This document shows positions 1 through 6,797 of a DNA stretch of 40,295 bases, piece by piece. How positions within the stretch are numbered: the first letter of the stretch is position 1; every line of letters begins with the position of its first letter. The notes beneath the pieces were generated by a model that saw only the letters and a program-made list of their open reading frames with translations, was not told where the DNA came from and ran no database searches. This DNA comes from Flavobacteriia bacterium (GTDB lineage: Bacteria; Bacteroidota; Bacteroidia; Flavobacteriales; Schleiferiaceae), in assembly GCA_013373425.1 (NCBI GenBank), contig JABXHW010000051.1, positions 1 to 40,295 on the forward strand, in the 5' to 3' direction. The translations under genes and the position numbers were made by a program.

Positions 1-87
1 GCAAGAACGAGTAATGAAGTAATCTTCAGTTCCCATGTCCTTGAAGCAAACCAAACGGTAGTTCTCTGGGTGAATTCCTTGTTTCAT
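1..87 (-). CDS. rpmE2: 50S ribosomal protein L31 type B, N-terminal part (runs off the window)
   Basis: The reverse strand from 87 reads 29 codons beginning MKQGIHPENYRLVCFKDMG and is cut by the window edge. IHPENYR followed by V-x-FKDM is the signature of the type B (zinc-free) form of ribosomal protein L31, a component of the large ribosomal subunit. The CxxC of the zinc-binding form is absent in the visible part. A TACTTTTG promoter element lies 61 bp upstream at 156-149. The match rests on only 29 residues, but the motif is distinctive. Confidence 0.85.
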   Translation of the reverse strand, partial: MKQGIHPENYRLVCFKDMGTEDYFITRSC

Positions 88-148
88 CTTTCTATAGTTT
101 ACAACCGAGGTTTTTGCCCCGATCCCTAGTTATTCCTATAACGGACGG

Positions 149-156
149 CAAAAGTA
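149..156 (-). promoter_or_regulatory. -7 promoter element TACTTTTG of rpmE2
   Basis: The reverse strand reads TACTTTTG, an exact match to the Bacteroidota consensus TAnnTTTG, 61 bp before the rpmE2 start. The leader contains a small perfect hairpin (129-133 with 138-142, loop of 4), which could take part in ribosomal-protein autoregulation. I see no convincing -33 element. Confidence 0.55.
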
Positions 157-202
157 CGTCAAAAATCCATACGTGCCAGTGGTTGAGGAGGAGAAATTTG
201 AC

Positions 203-231
203 CTGGGTACTGGGTACTGGGTACTGGGTAC
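203..231. repeat. Heptamer tandem repeat (CTGGGTA)x4
   Basis: Four exact head-to-tail copies of the 7-mer CTGGGTA (203-230) plus one further base. Degenerate variants (AATACTG, GATACTC) continue nearby at about 283-311 and 364-386. The same heptamer recurs at 40268-40295 at the other end of the window. Confidence 0.95.
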
Positions 232-304
232 GAAATTACCACTAGCAGTTAAATGTTCTTCTGAAGGGGATTAGTTCAGGAACAATACTGAATACTGGAT
301 GCTC

Positions 305-454
305 AATACTGATGCAGCGTGATTACTTGCGTTCCTGTACTCCTGCGATCCTGCGCTCCTTTCAGAATACTGGATACTCCATACTGACGCAGCGTGATTA
401 CCTGCCTACTTGCGTTCCTGCGCTCCTGCGCTCCTTTCAAGATACCAGATACTC
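305..454. repeat. Two direct tandem copies of a 75-bp unit
   Basis: Copy 1 is 305-379 and copy 2 is 380-454, adjoining and equal in length, about 80-85% identical by eye. Each contains GCAGCGTGATTAC and ends in GATACTC. Inside each are smaller octamer repeats of the type TCCTGCGC. Because 75 is a multiple of three, an open frame at 312-527 reads a 25-residue peptide twice (QRDYL...LRSFQ). I regard that frame as a product of the repeat rather than a gene: it has no promoter match, no signal sequence and no recognisable family. Confidence 0.85.
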
Positions 455-641
455 AATAGTGGACATACTCACACACATCCTCAATAATCCTTTACCTTAT
501 TCGTTAACCTCCAAGCCTCCCCCTTAAAAACACCATACCGCTAATCCCAACCTTAACACCTAAGCACCTTAATCAACCTCCCTCTGCCCAAACCCTTTAA
601 ATCCCTAAGCCCCTTACTCTACCCTTAATCCCCTTTTCCCC

Positions 642-649
642 TATCTTCG
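642..649 (+). promoter_or_regulatory. -7-like element TATCTTCG before a GTG start
   Basis: TATCTTCG differs from TAnnTTTG at one position and ends 4 bases before the GTG at 654. Transcription would therefore begin at or next to the start codon. The same string CTATCTTCG stands 5 bases before the GTG of the porin gene at 40183 on the other strand. Confidence 0.5.
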
Positions 650-653
650 CCCT

Positions 654-2144
654 GTGAGAAAACTCCTTTACATTTCACTATTCAGCGCTATTCTCATCGC
701 AGCTTTTGGCTGCCGCCGAGATGATGCATTCACTCGTCGCAGTGTGAACCTCGGGTTCTCAGCGGATACTATCTTCTTGGATACTGTATTTACTCAAGTT
801 GGGTCGTCGACTAGAACTTTGAAAGTTTTCAATCCAACTAACGAAGACATTTATATCGATCGAATCTCATTGGGTCGTGGAAATGGAAGTTTTTATCGCT
901 TGAATGTAAATGGGATACCAACGAAAAACATTGAAGATGTAGAGCTGCTGGCATCCGATAGTATCGTCATTCGAATAGAAGTAACCGCTGATGTGACCAC
1001 AGCGAATGAGCTTTTGTATACGGATAGCATCATTTTCAATACTCTTGGAAACATTCAGGATGTAGACCTAGTCACTCTTGCACGAGACGCCCACTTCTAC
1101 TACCCTACGAATGTCTTGATCATACCTCAACCTGCACCCTTTCCAGACATTCGCATCCCTTATTCGGTCCTCGACTGCAATGAAATTTGGGGAACCGATA
1201 AGCCACATGTGATCTATGGTTATGCAGTAGTAGATAGCGGTTGCGTTCTAACCGTTCAACCCGGCACTGAGGTTCATTTCCATTCGGGAAGTGGCCTTTG
1301 GGTGACCAGCGGTGCCCGCGTTGAAATGGACCCAAACAACACTGGACATATCGAAAATAACCCTATTATCATTCAAGGCGATCGACTCGAACCGGTATAT
1401 GAGAACATTGCGGGTCAGTGGGGCGGTGTTCTAGGTGGCATCTTTATCCAGAATGGTAGTCATGGTAATGTTATCCGCAACACCATCATTAAAAATGCCA
1501 ATATTGGCTTACGAGTAGACAGTACCGACGCCGCGAATCAAAACCTCCTGCTCGAAAACGTCCAAGTCCTAAACCATAGCAGGGTGGGCATTTACGGTGG
1601 ATACGCCAATATCCAAGGCGACAACGTAGTGGTAGGCGATTGTGGAATTTATGGATTGTACGCATTAGGCGGGAACTATCAATTCCGTCACAGCACCTTT
1701 GCGAACTACACTCTTGGTGGAAGAAGTACGCCAACTATTGGTCTATTCAACTACTTCGAACCCACTCCTGGGACTCGAATAGTGCGCGAAGTCGAAAGCG
1801 CCACGTTCGAGAATAGTATCGTTTATGGGAATCGACTTGTTGAATTCGGAGTGGGCCTCGAAACTTCGGGTAACCTAAACTTTCTATTCAGCGACTGCTT
1901 CCTGAGAATCTCAGAGAATCCAGATGATGGCGCATTCGATCGAAACGACCCCAGTCTATTCGACAATTGTGTACTGAATGTAGATCCGGAGTTTATTGAC
2001 GTTCAGAATTTCAACTACGGATTAGATAGCATTTCTACAGCTCTAGATATAGGCGACGTGAACGTAGCTCAGCAGGTTCCTACCGATATTCTCAAAGTGA
2101 GTAGGACGTCAAGTCCAGATCTGGGAGCCTACGAACGTCAGTGA
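654..2144 (+). CDS. Lipoprotein with right-handed beta-helix fold, function unknown
   Basis: A 496-residue protein with a GTG start. Residues 1-20 form a lipoprotein signal ending in AAFGC, so Cys20 should be lipidated, giving an envelope lipoprotein. Residues of about 30-130 resemble an Ig-like domain. From about 190 to 400 there are repeating short beta-strands with N-ladder spacing (for example QNGSHGNVIRNTIIKNAN and LLLENVQVLNHSRVGIYGG), typical of right-handed parallel beta-helix proteins of Bacteroidota. No catalytic residues of a named polysaccharidase family can be assigned, so a substrate cannot be given. The GTG start is favoured by the K/R-rich n-region and by the promoter element four bases upstream. 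Its 3' end overlaps the convergent acyl-CoA reductase gene by 7 bp. Confidence 0.8.
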   Translation: MRKLLYISLFSAILIAAFGCRRDDAFTRRSVNLGFSADTIFLDTVFTQVGSSTRTLKVFNPTNEDIYIDRISLGRGNGSFYRLNVNGIPTKNIEDVELLASDSIVIRIEVTADVTTANELLYTDSIIFNTLGNIQDVDLVTLARDAHFYYPTNVLIIPQPAPFPDIRIPYSVLDCNEIWGTDKPHVIYGYAVVDSGCVLTVQPGTEVHFHSGSGLWVTSGARVEMDPNNTGHIENNPIIIQGDRLEPVYENIAGQWGGVLGGIFIQNGSHGNVIRNTIIKNANIGLRVDSTDAANQNLLLENVQVLNHSRVGIYGGYANIQGDNVVVGDCGIYGLYALGGNYQFRHSTFANYTLGGRSTPTIGLFNYFEPTPGTRIVREVESATFENSIVYGNRLVEFGVGLETSGNLNFLFSDCFLRISENPDDGAFDRNDPSLFDNCVLNVDPEFIDVQNFNYGLDSISTALDIGDVNVAQQVPTDILKVSRTSSPDLGAYERQ

Positions 2145-3181
2145 AGCCCCGCTAAAAACTCTACAGTATCTAGCCCGTCGGCATAATCCCAAAGTGCAGG
2201 CGACTGGGTATTCCCAAGAGCGACTACAGGAAGATCTCCTTGCTTTGACTTAGACGCTATGCACTGAATTCCATCTTGTGATGCAGCGAGTGACTTCCAA
2301 ACATCATTCACGTTCTTATATCGTTCATAGTGAACCGTGCCAACTGGAGTAGACATTTGCTCATGTTCTCTCAATATCACAAATCCATTTTCTAAGAATG
2401 GCTTTCTATCGAGCATCAGAATAGCTCGATGATAATCGTAATTATTGGCATACTTGTGATTCTGAACAGCATCTTGATAAGGCATCCAGGCGCCGAAGAT
2501 TCGATCCAAATCAAAATCTTCTGGTAAATAAATCTTGGAGATTGAGCGACATCCCATTCCGAAGTATCGGAATACATCTTCCCCTAGCGCTGCCAAATCT
2601 TCTTCGCTTTCATCACCATTTAGAACAGCTACACTTTTGCGATTCTTTCGAATAATGTTCGGATACTTTCCGAAGTAATGCTCGAAGTAGCGGGCAGTGT
2701 TGTCGGAACCCGTCGCAATAACGGCCTCCATGTCATTCAGACGTTCAACCCATTGAATGTCTTCTTCATTTTCGCTCACATGCAAAAGAGCAGGCAACAA
2801 TTGATTGTCGTCGCTTGACAGTTTAACCAGAGGCTGGTGCCCCGTCAAGTGCACCGTAAGCAGATCGTGGAAACCTACAAGCGGGATGTTACCAGCCATA
2901 ACCAAACCAACCTTCTTTGGTGATGTTGGATTGAAGTGCGTTTCAGGATAGCGAGCCACCCAGGCACTTAAACTTTCCTCACTGAGGGCGGTAGACCATT
3001 CCTTCAGGGCATGCATCACTTCTGCGCGCTCAAACCATCCGTTGTGGTGAACCGCTTTATTTACTTTTTGAAGTAAGTGTTGCGACCATTCATCATCAGA
3101 TTGACCGTTAGACTCCACAAAATCAGCGAGTTTGTCGCCAATACTCCTCCAGGCTTTAAACCTATTTTCAAACTTCTGCAT
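2138..3181 (-). CDS. Acyl-CoA reductase, LuxC family
   Basis: A 347-residue protein from the ATG at 3181. The family reduces fatty acyl-CoA or acyl-enzyme to aldehyde with NADPH; in luminous bacteria LuxC supplies the luciferase aldehyde. Visible marks are the cofactor-site stretch GLVMAGNIPLVGFHDLL, the ATGSDNTARYFEHYF segment and the putative catalytic Cys211 in GMGCRSIS. No luxA, luxB, luxD or luxE gene is nearby, so bioluminescence is not implied; the Bacteroidota substrate is unknown. The gene diverges from a ferredoxin gene across a 45-bp palindromic promoter. The open frame extends much further upstream, but that part is antisense to ferredoxin and I exclude it. The family call is firm, the physiological role is not. 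Confidence 0.88.
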   Translation of the reverse strand: MQKFENRFKAWRSIGDKLADFVESNGQSDDEWSQHLLQKVNKAVHHNGWFERAEVMHALKEWSTALSEESLSAWVARYPETHFNPTSPKKVGLVMAGNIPLVGFHDLLTVHLTGHQPLVKLSSDDNQLLPALLHVSENEEDIQWVERLNDMEAVIATGSDNTARYFEHYFGKYPNIIRKNRKSVAVLNGDESEEDLAALGEDVFRYFGMGCRSISKIYLPEDFDLDRIFGAWMPYQDAVQNHKYANNYDYHRAILMLDRKPFLENGFVILREHEQMSTPVGTVHYERYKNVNDVWKSLAASQDGIQCIASKSKQGDLPVVALGNTQSPALWDYADGLDTVEFLAGLH

Positions 3182-3195
3182 ACAAGCACTAGTTG

Positions 3196-3215
3196 TTACC
3201 TTTGTGCAAAGGTAA
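3196..3215. promoter_or_regulatory. Palindromic bidirectional promoter between acyl-CoA reductase and ferredoxin
   Basis: TTACCTTTG (3196-3204), a 2-base spacer TG, and CAAAGGTAA (3207-3215) form a perfect 9+9 palindrome. Each arm carries an exact TAnnTTTG -7 element: TACCTTTG at 3197-3204 on plus (22 bases before the ferredoxin ATG) and at 3214-3207 on minus (25 bases before the reductase ATG). The elements point towards each other, so two polymerases could not occupy the site together. Confidence 0.7.
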
Positions 3216-3226
3216 AACAACACGCC

Positions 3227-3574
3227 ATGGCCATAAAGATTACTGACGAATGTATTAACTGCGGAGCATGTGAGCCGGAGTGTCCAAATAACGCCATCTA
3301 CGAAGGTGCGATGGAATGGCGATTCAGCGATGGAACCGAACTTTCTGGGAATATCGTAACACCAGGAGGAAAAGAGTACAATGCTGATGAAGCCCAAGAA
3401 CCTGTAGATTACGACGTTTACTATATCGTGACCGACAAGTGTACGGAGTGTGCTGGCTTCCATGAAGAACCACAGTGTGCAGAAGTATGCCCAGTAGATT
3501 GCTGCGTTCCAGACGAGGACAATGTAGAATCTGAAGAGCAACTCCTTTCGAAAAAGGATTTCATGCACCTTTAA
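3227..3574 (+). CDS. 2[4Fe-4S] ferredoxin
   Basis: A 115-residue cytoplasmic electron carrier. The first cluster motif is C9-x2-C12-x2-C15-x3-C19-P. The second is the extended form C72-x2-C75-x8-C84-x3-C88-P, as in Allochromatium/YfhL-type ferredoxins. An insert of about 45 residues lies between the motifs, and further cysteines occur at 92 and 93. The ATG at 3227 begins MAIKITDEC, the usual ferredoxin start; an in-frame extension to 3077 overlaps the divergent gene and is rejected. It is paired head to head with the acyl-CoA reductase, suggesting shared control and perhaps a redox link; the partner is not shown by the sequence. Confidence 0.93.
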   Translation: MAIKITDECINCGACEPECPNNAIYEGAMEWRFSDGTELSGNIVTPGGKEYNADEAQEPVDYDVYYIVTDKCTECAGFHEEPQCAEVCPVDCCVPDEDNVESEEQLLSKKDFMHL

Positions 3575-3579
3575 AATTT

Positions 3580-3634
3580 ACCGAGGCACCGCACGAGACG
3601 TTTACTCTCAGCTTGCAACCCGCGGTGTCTCGGT
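3580..3634. other. Long-loop inverted repeat downstream of ferredoxin
   Basis: Arms 3580-3592 (ACCGAGGCACCGC) and 3622-3634 (GCGGTGTCTCGGT) pair over 13 positions with a single non-Watson-Crick position, around a loop of 29 bases. There is no T-run after the right arm, so it is not a typical intrinsic terminator, though it could stop or stabilise the ferredoxin transcript. Confidence 0.5.
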
Positions 3635-3674
3635 ATCTCCACAATTACGGCCCAACTATTGCGTTCCTCCAATC

Positions 3675-4571
3675 ATGAGAGTTAGTATAGTTTCCTTATT
3701 TTTTTTGATGTCCAGCGCCCTCTTCGCACAAGAAGCAGATAGCGTATATCGCCATCACCTCCCCTTCTTGCAGGATTATGGCCAAAGGATTCTCACTGAA
3801 ATGAATTTGGAAGACAGGGTGGCCGCTGCAGATACCTTTCAATCGGTTTTGGGCATCGTCTGCAACTATCCCGAAGCCATTGACTTCACCTTTGAAGGAG
3901 TCTCCAATATGTCCATCATTCAGTCTCCCGATGGGCAGTTGAAGCTGATGACTTTTATGGTTCCTCAAGAGAATCTTACCTATCACCATAGGGGCATGAT
4001 GCTCTATCGCGACGATGAGACGTTTAAGAAAATTCCGCTCTTCGATAACACCAGAGGAGGCAGAGAACTTCAATATCGCCTCTTGTCACCCGCGAACTGG
4101 TACGGGAGTCTCTACTACGACATTATCGAAGAGGAAGTGGAAGATCAAACAGTGTACTTCCTTCTCGGCTATAGATCCATCAACGCTCAGATTCAACAGA
4201 AGCTTATCGACGCAGTGACGGTCACTGAGGGCTTAGTTCGCTTTGGGTCAAAGTCATTTAAAGTGGAAGAGTTTAACGACGTTCGAAATCCAAATGCGCC
4301 GTATCGATTAATGCTCTCTTACTCTGCTAAAAACGGTGCAATGTTGCGTTGGGACGATGAGTATGAAGGCATAATTATGGACCATTTGTCTCCTCCAGAC
4401 GCTAGCATGCGCGGTCTTTACATGGAATACGGACCAGATTTTTCATACGATGGTTTACGCTGGGAGGATGAAAACTGGGTCCTAGAAAGAGGAATTCGCG
4501 TTCAATCCGACATCGAACCTCAACCCCGAAGGAGACAACCCGAAAACGACCTGAGTCCAGAAGACAATTAA
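3675..4571 (+). CDS. Secreted or periplasmic protein of unknown function upstream of serC
   Basis: A 298-residue protein with a clear Sec signal peptide (RVSIVSLFFLMSSALFAQ, cleavage probably after Ala18). The mature part is mixed alpha/beta, rich in acidic and aromatic residues, with no lipobox, metal site or catalytic motif I can name. The last 20 or so residues are basic then acidic and probably disordered. It stands alone between ferredoxin and serC with about 90-100 bp on either side, so it is probably its own transcript. I do not recognise the family beyond an impression that similar proteins occur in other Flavobacteriales. Confidence 0.75.
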   Translation: MRVSIVSLFFLMSSALFAQEADSVYRHHLPFLQDYGQRILTEMNLEDRVAAADTFQSVLGIVCNYPEAIDFTFEGVSNMSIIQSPDGQLKLMTFMVPQENLTYHHRGMMLYRDDETFKKIPLFDNTRGGRELQYRLLSPANWYGSLYYDIIEEEVEDQTVYFLLGYRSINAQIQQKLIDAVTVTEGLVRFGSKSFKVEEFNDVRNPNAPYRLMLSYSAKNGAMLRWDDEYEGIIMDHLSPPDASMRGLYMEYGPDFSYDGLRWEDENWVLERGIRVQSDIEPQPRRRQPENDLSPEDN

Positions 4572-4623
4572 GGCATCCTATTGATTTCATGTCTAGTTAA
4601 CCTCAGAGGCTTTGTCAATTTGC

Positions 4624-4631
4624 TACTTTTG
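4624..4631 (+). promoter_or_regulatory. -7 promoter element TACTTTTG of serC
   Basis: An exact TAnnTTTG match ending 29 bases before the serC ATG, consistent with a short leader of about 20-25 bases. No clear -33 TTG at the expected distance. Confidence 0.6.
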
Positions 4632-4660
4632 CACCAGCTAACAAGCAACCAATTTCAGAC

Positions 4661-5731
4661 ATGAAAAAGCACAATTTCTCTGCCGGTCCGTGTATCCTAC
4701 CGGAATCCGTGTTGAAGCAAGCCTCAGAAGCAGTTCTAAACTTCGACAACCTCGACCTTAGCCTTATCGAAATCAGTCACCGCTCTAAGAACGTTGTGGC
4801 GGTTATGGATGAAGCACAGGTCTTGGTGAAAGATCTTTTGAACCTTCCTGAAGGATATAGCGCACTCTTCCTTCAAGGTGGAGCAAGCTTGGAGTTTTTG
4901 ATGGTTCCTTACAACTTGATGAAGCAAGGCGGAAAAGCTGCCTATCTAGAAACAGGTGCTTGGGCTAAGAAAGCACGTCAGGAAGCTGAAGCCTTTGGCG
5001 ACGTGGTTGTGGTTGGAAACTCATCTGACAAAAACTACAACTACATTCCTAAGGGTTACGAAGTTCCTTCCGACGCAGACTATTTCCACTCTACCTCGAA
5101 CAACACCATCTACGGAACACAGATGAAGAGCTTCCCAGAGACAGGCAATGCTCTTAATGTTTGTGATATGTCCTCTGATATTTTCAGTCGTCAGCTCGAC
5201 TTCTCAAAATTCGACCTCATCTACGCTGGTGCTCAAAAGAACATGGGACCTGCGGGAACTACGCTTGTGGTAGTTAAGGATGAGATTTTGGGTAAGACCG
5301 GAAGAAACATTCCTACAATGCTGGACTACAACACGCACATCGCGAAAGAGTCTATGTTCAACACTCCTCCAGTATTCGCATTCTATGTGAGCATGCTCAC
5401 ACTTCGCTGGTTGAAAGAGAACGGAGGCATTGATTGGATTGAAGGCATCAACAACCAGAAGGCTGATTTGCTTTATGGAGAAATTGATCGCAACCCATTG
5501 TTCGTAGGAACCGCAGCAACAGAAGACCGTTCCAATATGAATGCTTGCTTCTTGTTGAACGACGAAACAAAGAAAGATCGCTTCGAGCAAATGTTGAAAG
5601 ACGGAGGCATCAACGGATTGAATGGACACCGTTCAGTTGGTGGATATCGTGCATCGATGTACAACGCTCTTCCACTTTCAAGCGTAGAAGCACTAGTAGA
5701 AATCATGCGTGAATTTGAGCGCACTGCATAA
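4661..5731 (+). CDS. serC: Phosphoserine aminotransferase
   Basis: A 356-residue PLP enzyme that converts 3-phosphohydroxypyruvate plus glutamate to phosphoserine (second step of serine synthesis) and also acts in pyridoxal phosphate synthesis. It starts with the family signature NFSAGPCILP and carries FLQGGASLEF, the cofactor lysine K193 in GAQKNMGPAG, and the C-terminal GGYRASMYNALP substrate-binding stretch. Length is normal for the family. serA follows 18 bp downstream in the same direction, so the two form a serCA operon with its promoter at 4624 and terminator at 6726-6764. Confidence 0.97.
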   Translation: MKKHNFSAGPCILPESVLKQASEAVLNFDNLDLSLIEISHRSKNVVAVMDEAQVLVKDLLNLPEGYSALFLQGGASLEFLMVPYNLMKQGGKAAYLETGAWAKKARQEAEAFGDVVVVGNSSDKNYNYIPKGYEVPSDADYFHSTSNNTIYGTQMKSFPETGNALNVCDMSSDIFSRQLDFSKFDLIYAGAQKNMGPAGTTLVVVKDEILGKTGRNIPTMLDYNTHIAKESMFNTPPVFAFYVSMLTLRWLKENGGIDWIEGINNQKADLLYGEIDRNPLFVGTAATEDRSNMNACFLLNDETKKDRFEQMLKDGGINGLNGHRSVGGYRASMYNALPLSSVEALVEIMREFERTA

Positions 5732-5749
5732 ATCGACAAAACCGAGAAT

Positions 5750-6706
5750 ATGAAGATTTTAGCAAACGACGGCATTGCCGCAAATGGCAAAGAAGCTCTC
5801 GAAGCCGCCGGACACGAAGTATTGGAAACCAAGGTCGCTCAGGAGCAATTGGCCGATTACATCGTTGAAAATAAAGTAGATGTTCTCCTCGTCCGCAGCG
5901 CCACTAAAGTGCGTGAAGACATGATTGACATCGTAGCAGACCAACTCAAGATGATTGGTCGCGGCGGTGTTGGTATGGACAACATTGATGTTGAATACGC
6001 CCGCAATAAGGGTATTTATGTGTTCAATACACCAGCTTCTTCTTCACAGAGTGTTGCAGAATTGGTGATGGCTCACCTTTGGGGCATGGTTCGCTTCCTA
6101 CACGACAGCAATCGCCAAATGCCTTTGGAAGGTGAAACTAATTTCAAAGACTTGAAGAAAGCCTACGGAAAAGGAATCGAGCTTCAGGGGAAAACTTTGG
6201 GTATCATTGGTTGCGGACGTATCGGTCAAGCACTCGCAAAGATGGCTGTAGGCGTAGGTATGAACGTAATCTGCCACGATCGTAACGGAAACAACGTAGA
6301 CATCACTTTGACTTTCGCTAACGGTGCGAGTATCGATTACTCCGTTGACAACGTTAGCATGGACGACCTTCTCGCAAAAAGCGACTTTATTTCAATTCAC
6401 GTAAGCGGTGCTGGAAAATGCATCATCGGTGAGCCAGAGATGAAGAAAATGAAGGCCGGTTCATTCATCGTGAACACTGCTCGAGGGGGATCTATCGACG
6501 AGGTAGCACTATTGAGTCAGCTTGAAGATGGACATATTGCAGGTGCGGCACTCGACGTATTTGTGAATGAGCCTACTCCAGCCATGCAAGTATTGATGAA
6601 TAGATACGTGAGCTTGAGCCCACACATTGGTGCGGCTACAAAAGAAGCTCAGGATCGCATCGCGATGGAAATTGCTGACATCGTGAATGAAGGCGTTCCA
6701 GCGTAA
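5750..6706 (+). CDS. serA: D-3-phosphoglycerate dehydrogenase (short form)
   Basis: A 318-residue D-2-hydroxyacid dehydrogenase. Its place directly after serC indicates the first step of serine synthesis, oxidation of 3-phosphoglycerate to 3-phosphohydroxypyruvate with NAD. The nucleotide-binding loop GCGRIGQ is at residues 154-160. The catalytic set is complete: Arg245 in TARGG, Glu274 in VNEP and His292 in SPHIG. There is no C-terminal ACT domain, so the serine feedback control seen in the long E. coli enzyme is not expected in that form. A strong intrinsic terminator follows. Confidence 0.93.
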   Translation: MKILANDGIAANGKEALEAAGHEVLETKVAQEQLADYIVENKVDVLLVRSATKVREDMIDIVADQLKMIGRGGVGMDNIDVEYARNKGIYVFNTPASSSQSVAELVMAHLWGMVRFLHDSNRQMPLEGETNFKDLKKAYGKGIELQGKTLGIIGCGRIGQALAKMAVGVGMNVICHDRNGNNVDITLTFANGASIDYSVDNVSMDDLLAKSDFISIHVSGAGKCIIGEPEMKKMKAGSFIVNTARGGSIDEVALLSQLEDGHIAGAALDVFVNEPTPAMQVLMNRYVSLSPHIGAATKEAQDRIAMEIADIVNEGVPA

Positions 6707-6725
6707 GCATACCATATATGTATCG

Positions 6726-6764
6726 AAAACCTCCTTGGTCCATAGTGACTAGGGAGGTTTTTTT
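6726..6764 (+). terminator. Intrinsic terminator of serC-serA
   Basis: AAAACCTCC (6726-6734) pairs with GGAGGTTTT (6753-6761) around an 18-base loop; the T-run spans 6758-6764. The last T is also the first base of a TATCTTCC promoter-like string. Confidence 0.85.
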
Positions 6765-6771
6765 ATCTTCC
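6764..6771 (+). promoter_or_regulatory. -7-like element TATCTTCC fused to the terminator T-tract
   Basis: TATCTTCC begins at the last T of the serA terminator and lies 26 bases before the SRPBCC gene. The identical 14-mer (seven T followed by ATCTTCC) occurs after the pruA terminator at 28868-28881. It deviates from TAnnTTTG at the last two positions. Confidence 0.35.
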
Positions 6772-6797
6772 TTCTTTCATCCTAAATAGCCTCTGTC

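Larger units (their letters stand above)
88..653. other. 566-bp gene-free region rich in repeats, with a G-depleted strip
   Basis: Between rpmE2 and the lipoprotein gene I see the rpmE2 promoter, the heptamer repeats and the 75-bp duplication, but no convincing gene. From 481 to 650 the plus strand has only 7 G in 170 bases. On the minus strand this gives many runs of 3-4 G between about 546 and 652. A GGGGGAGG-TTGGAGG-type string on the minus strand near 505-530 resembles the G-rich part of the element at 26989-27060. Confidence 0.7.

Noticed and set aside
203-454. CRISPR array
   Set aside because: Units are contiguous with no unique spacers, and there are no cas genes.
312-527. 71-codon open frame as a small gene
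   Set aside because: It is made of a tandem DNA repeat, with no promoter match, no recognisable family and a low-complexity tail.
3077-3226. N-terminal extension of ferredoxin
   Set aside because: It overlaps the divergent reductase gene and the promoter; MAIKITDEC at 3227 is the normal ferredoxin start.
3182-3568. Upstream extension of the acyl-CoA reductase frame on the minus strand (about 129 residues)
   Set aside because: It is fully antisense to the ferredoxin gene and crosses the divergent promoter; the family N-terminus begins at 3181.
2138-3574. Bioluminescence (lux) operon
   Set aside because: Only a LuxC-family reductase is present; no luciferase, LuxD or LuxE gene is in the window.
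5204-5832. Antisense open frames within serC and serA, and similar shadows in purC, phoH, tgt, pruA and the porin gene
   Set aside because: They lie wholly inside well-supported genes, have no family resemblance and no promoter or start signals.
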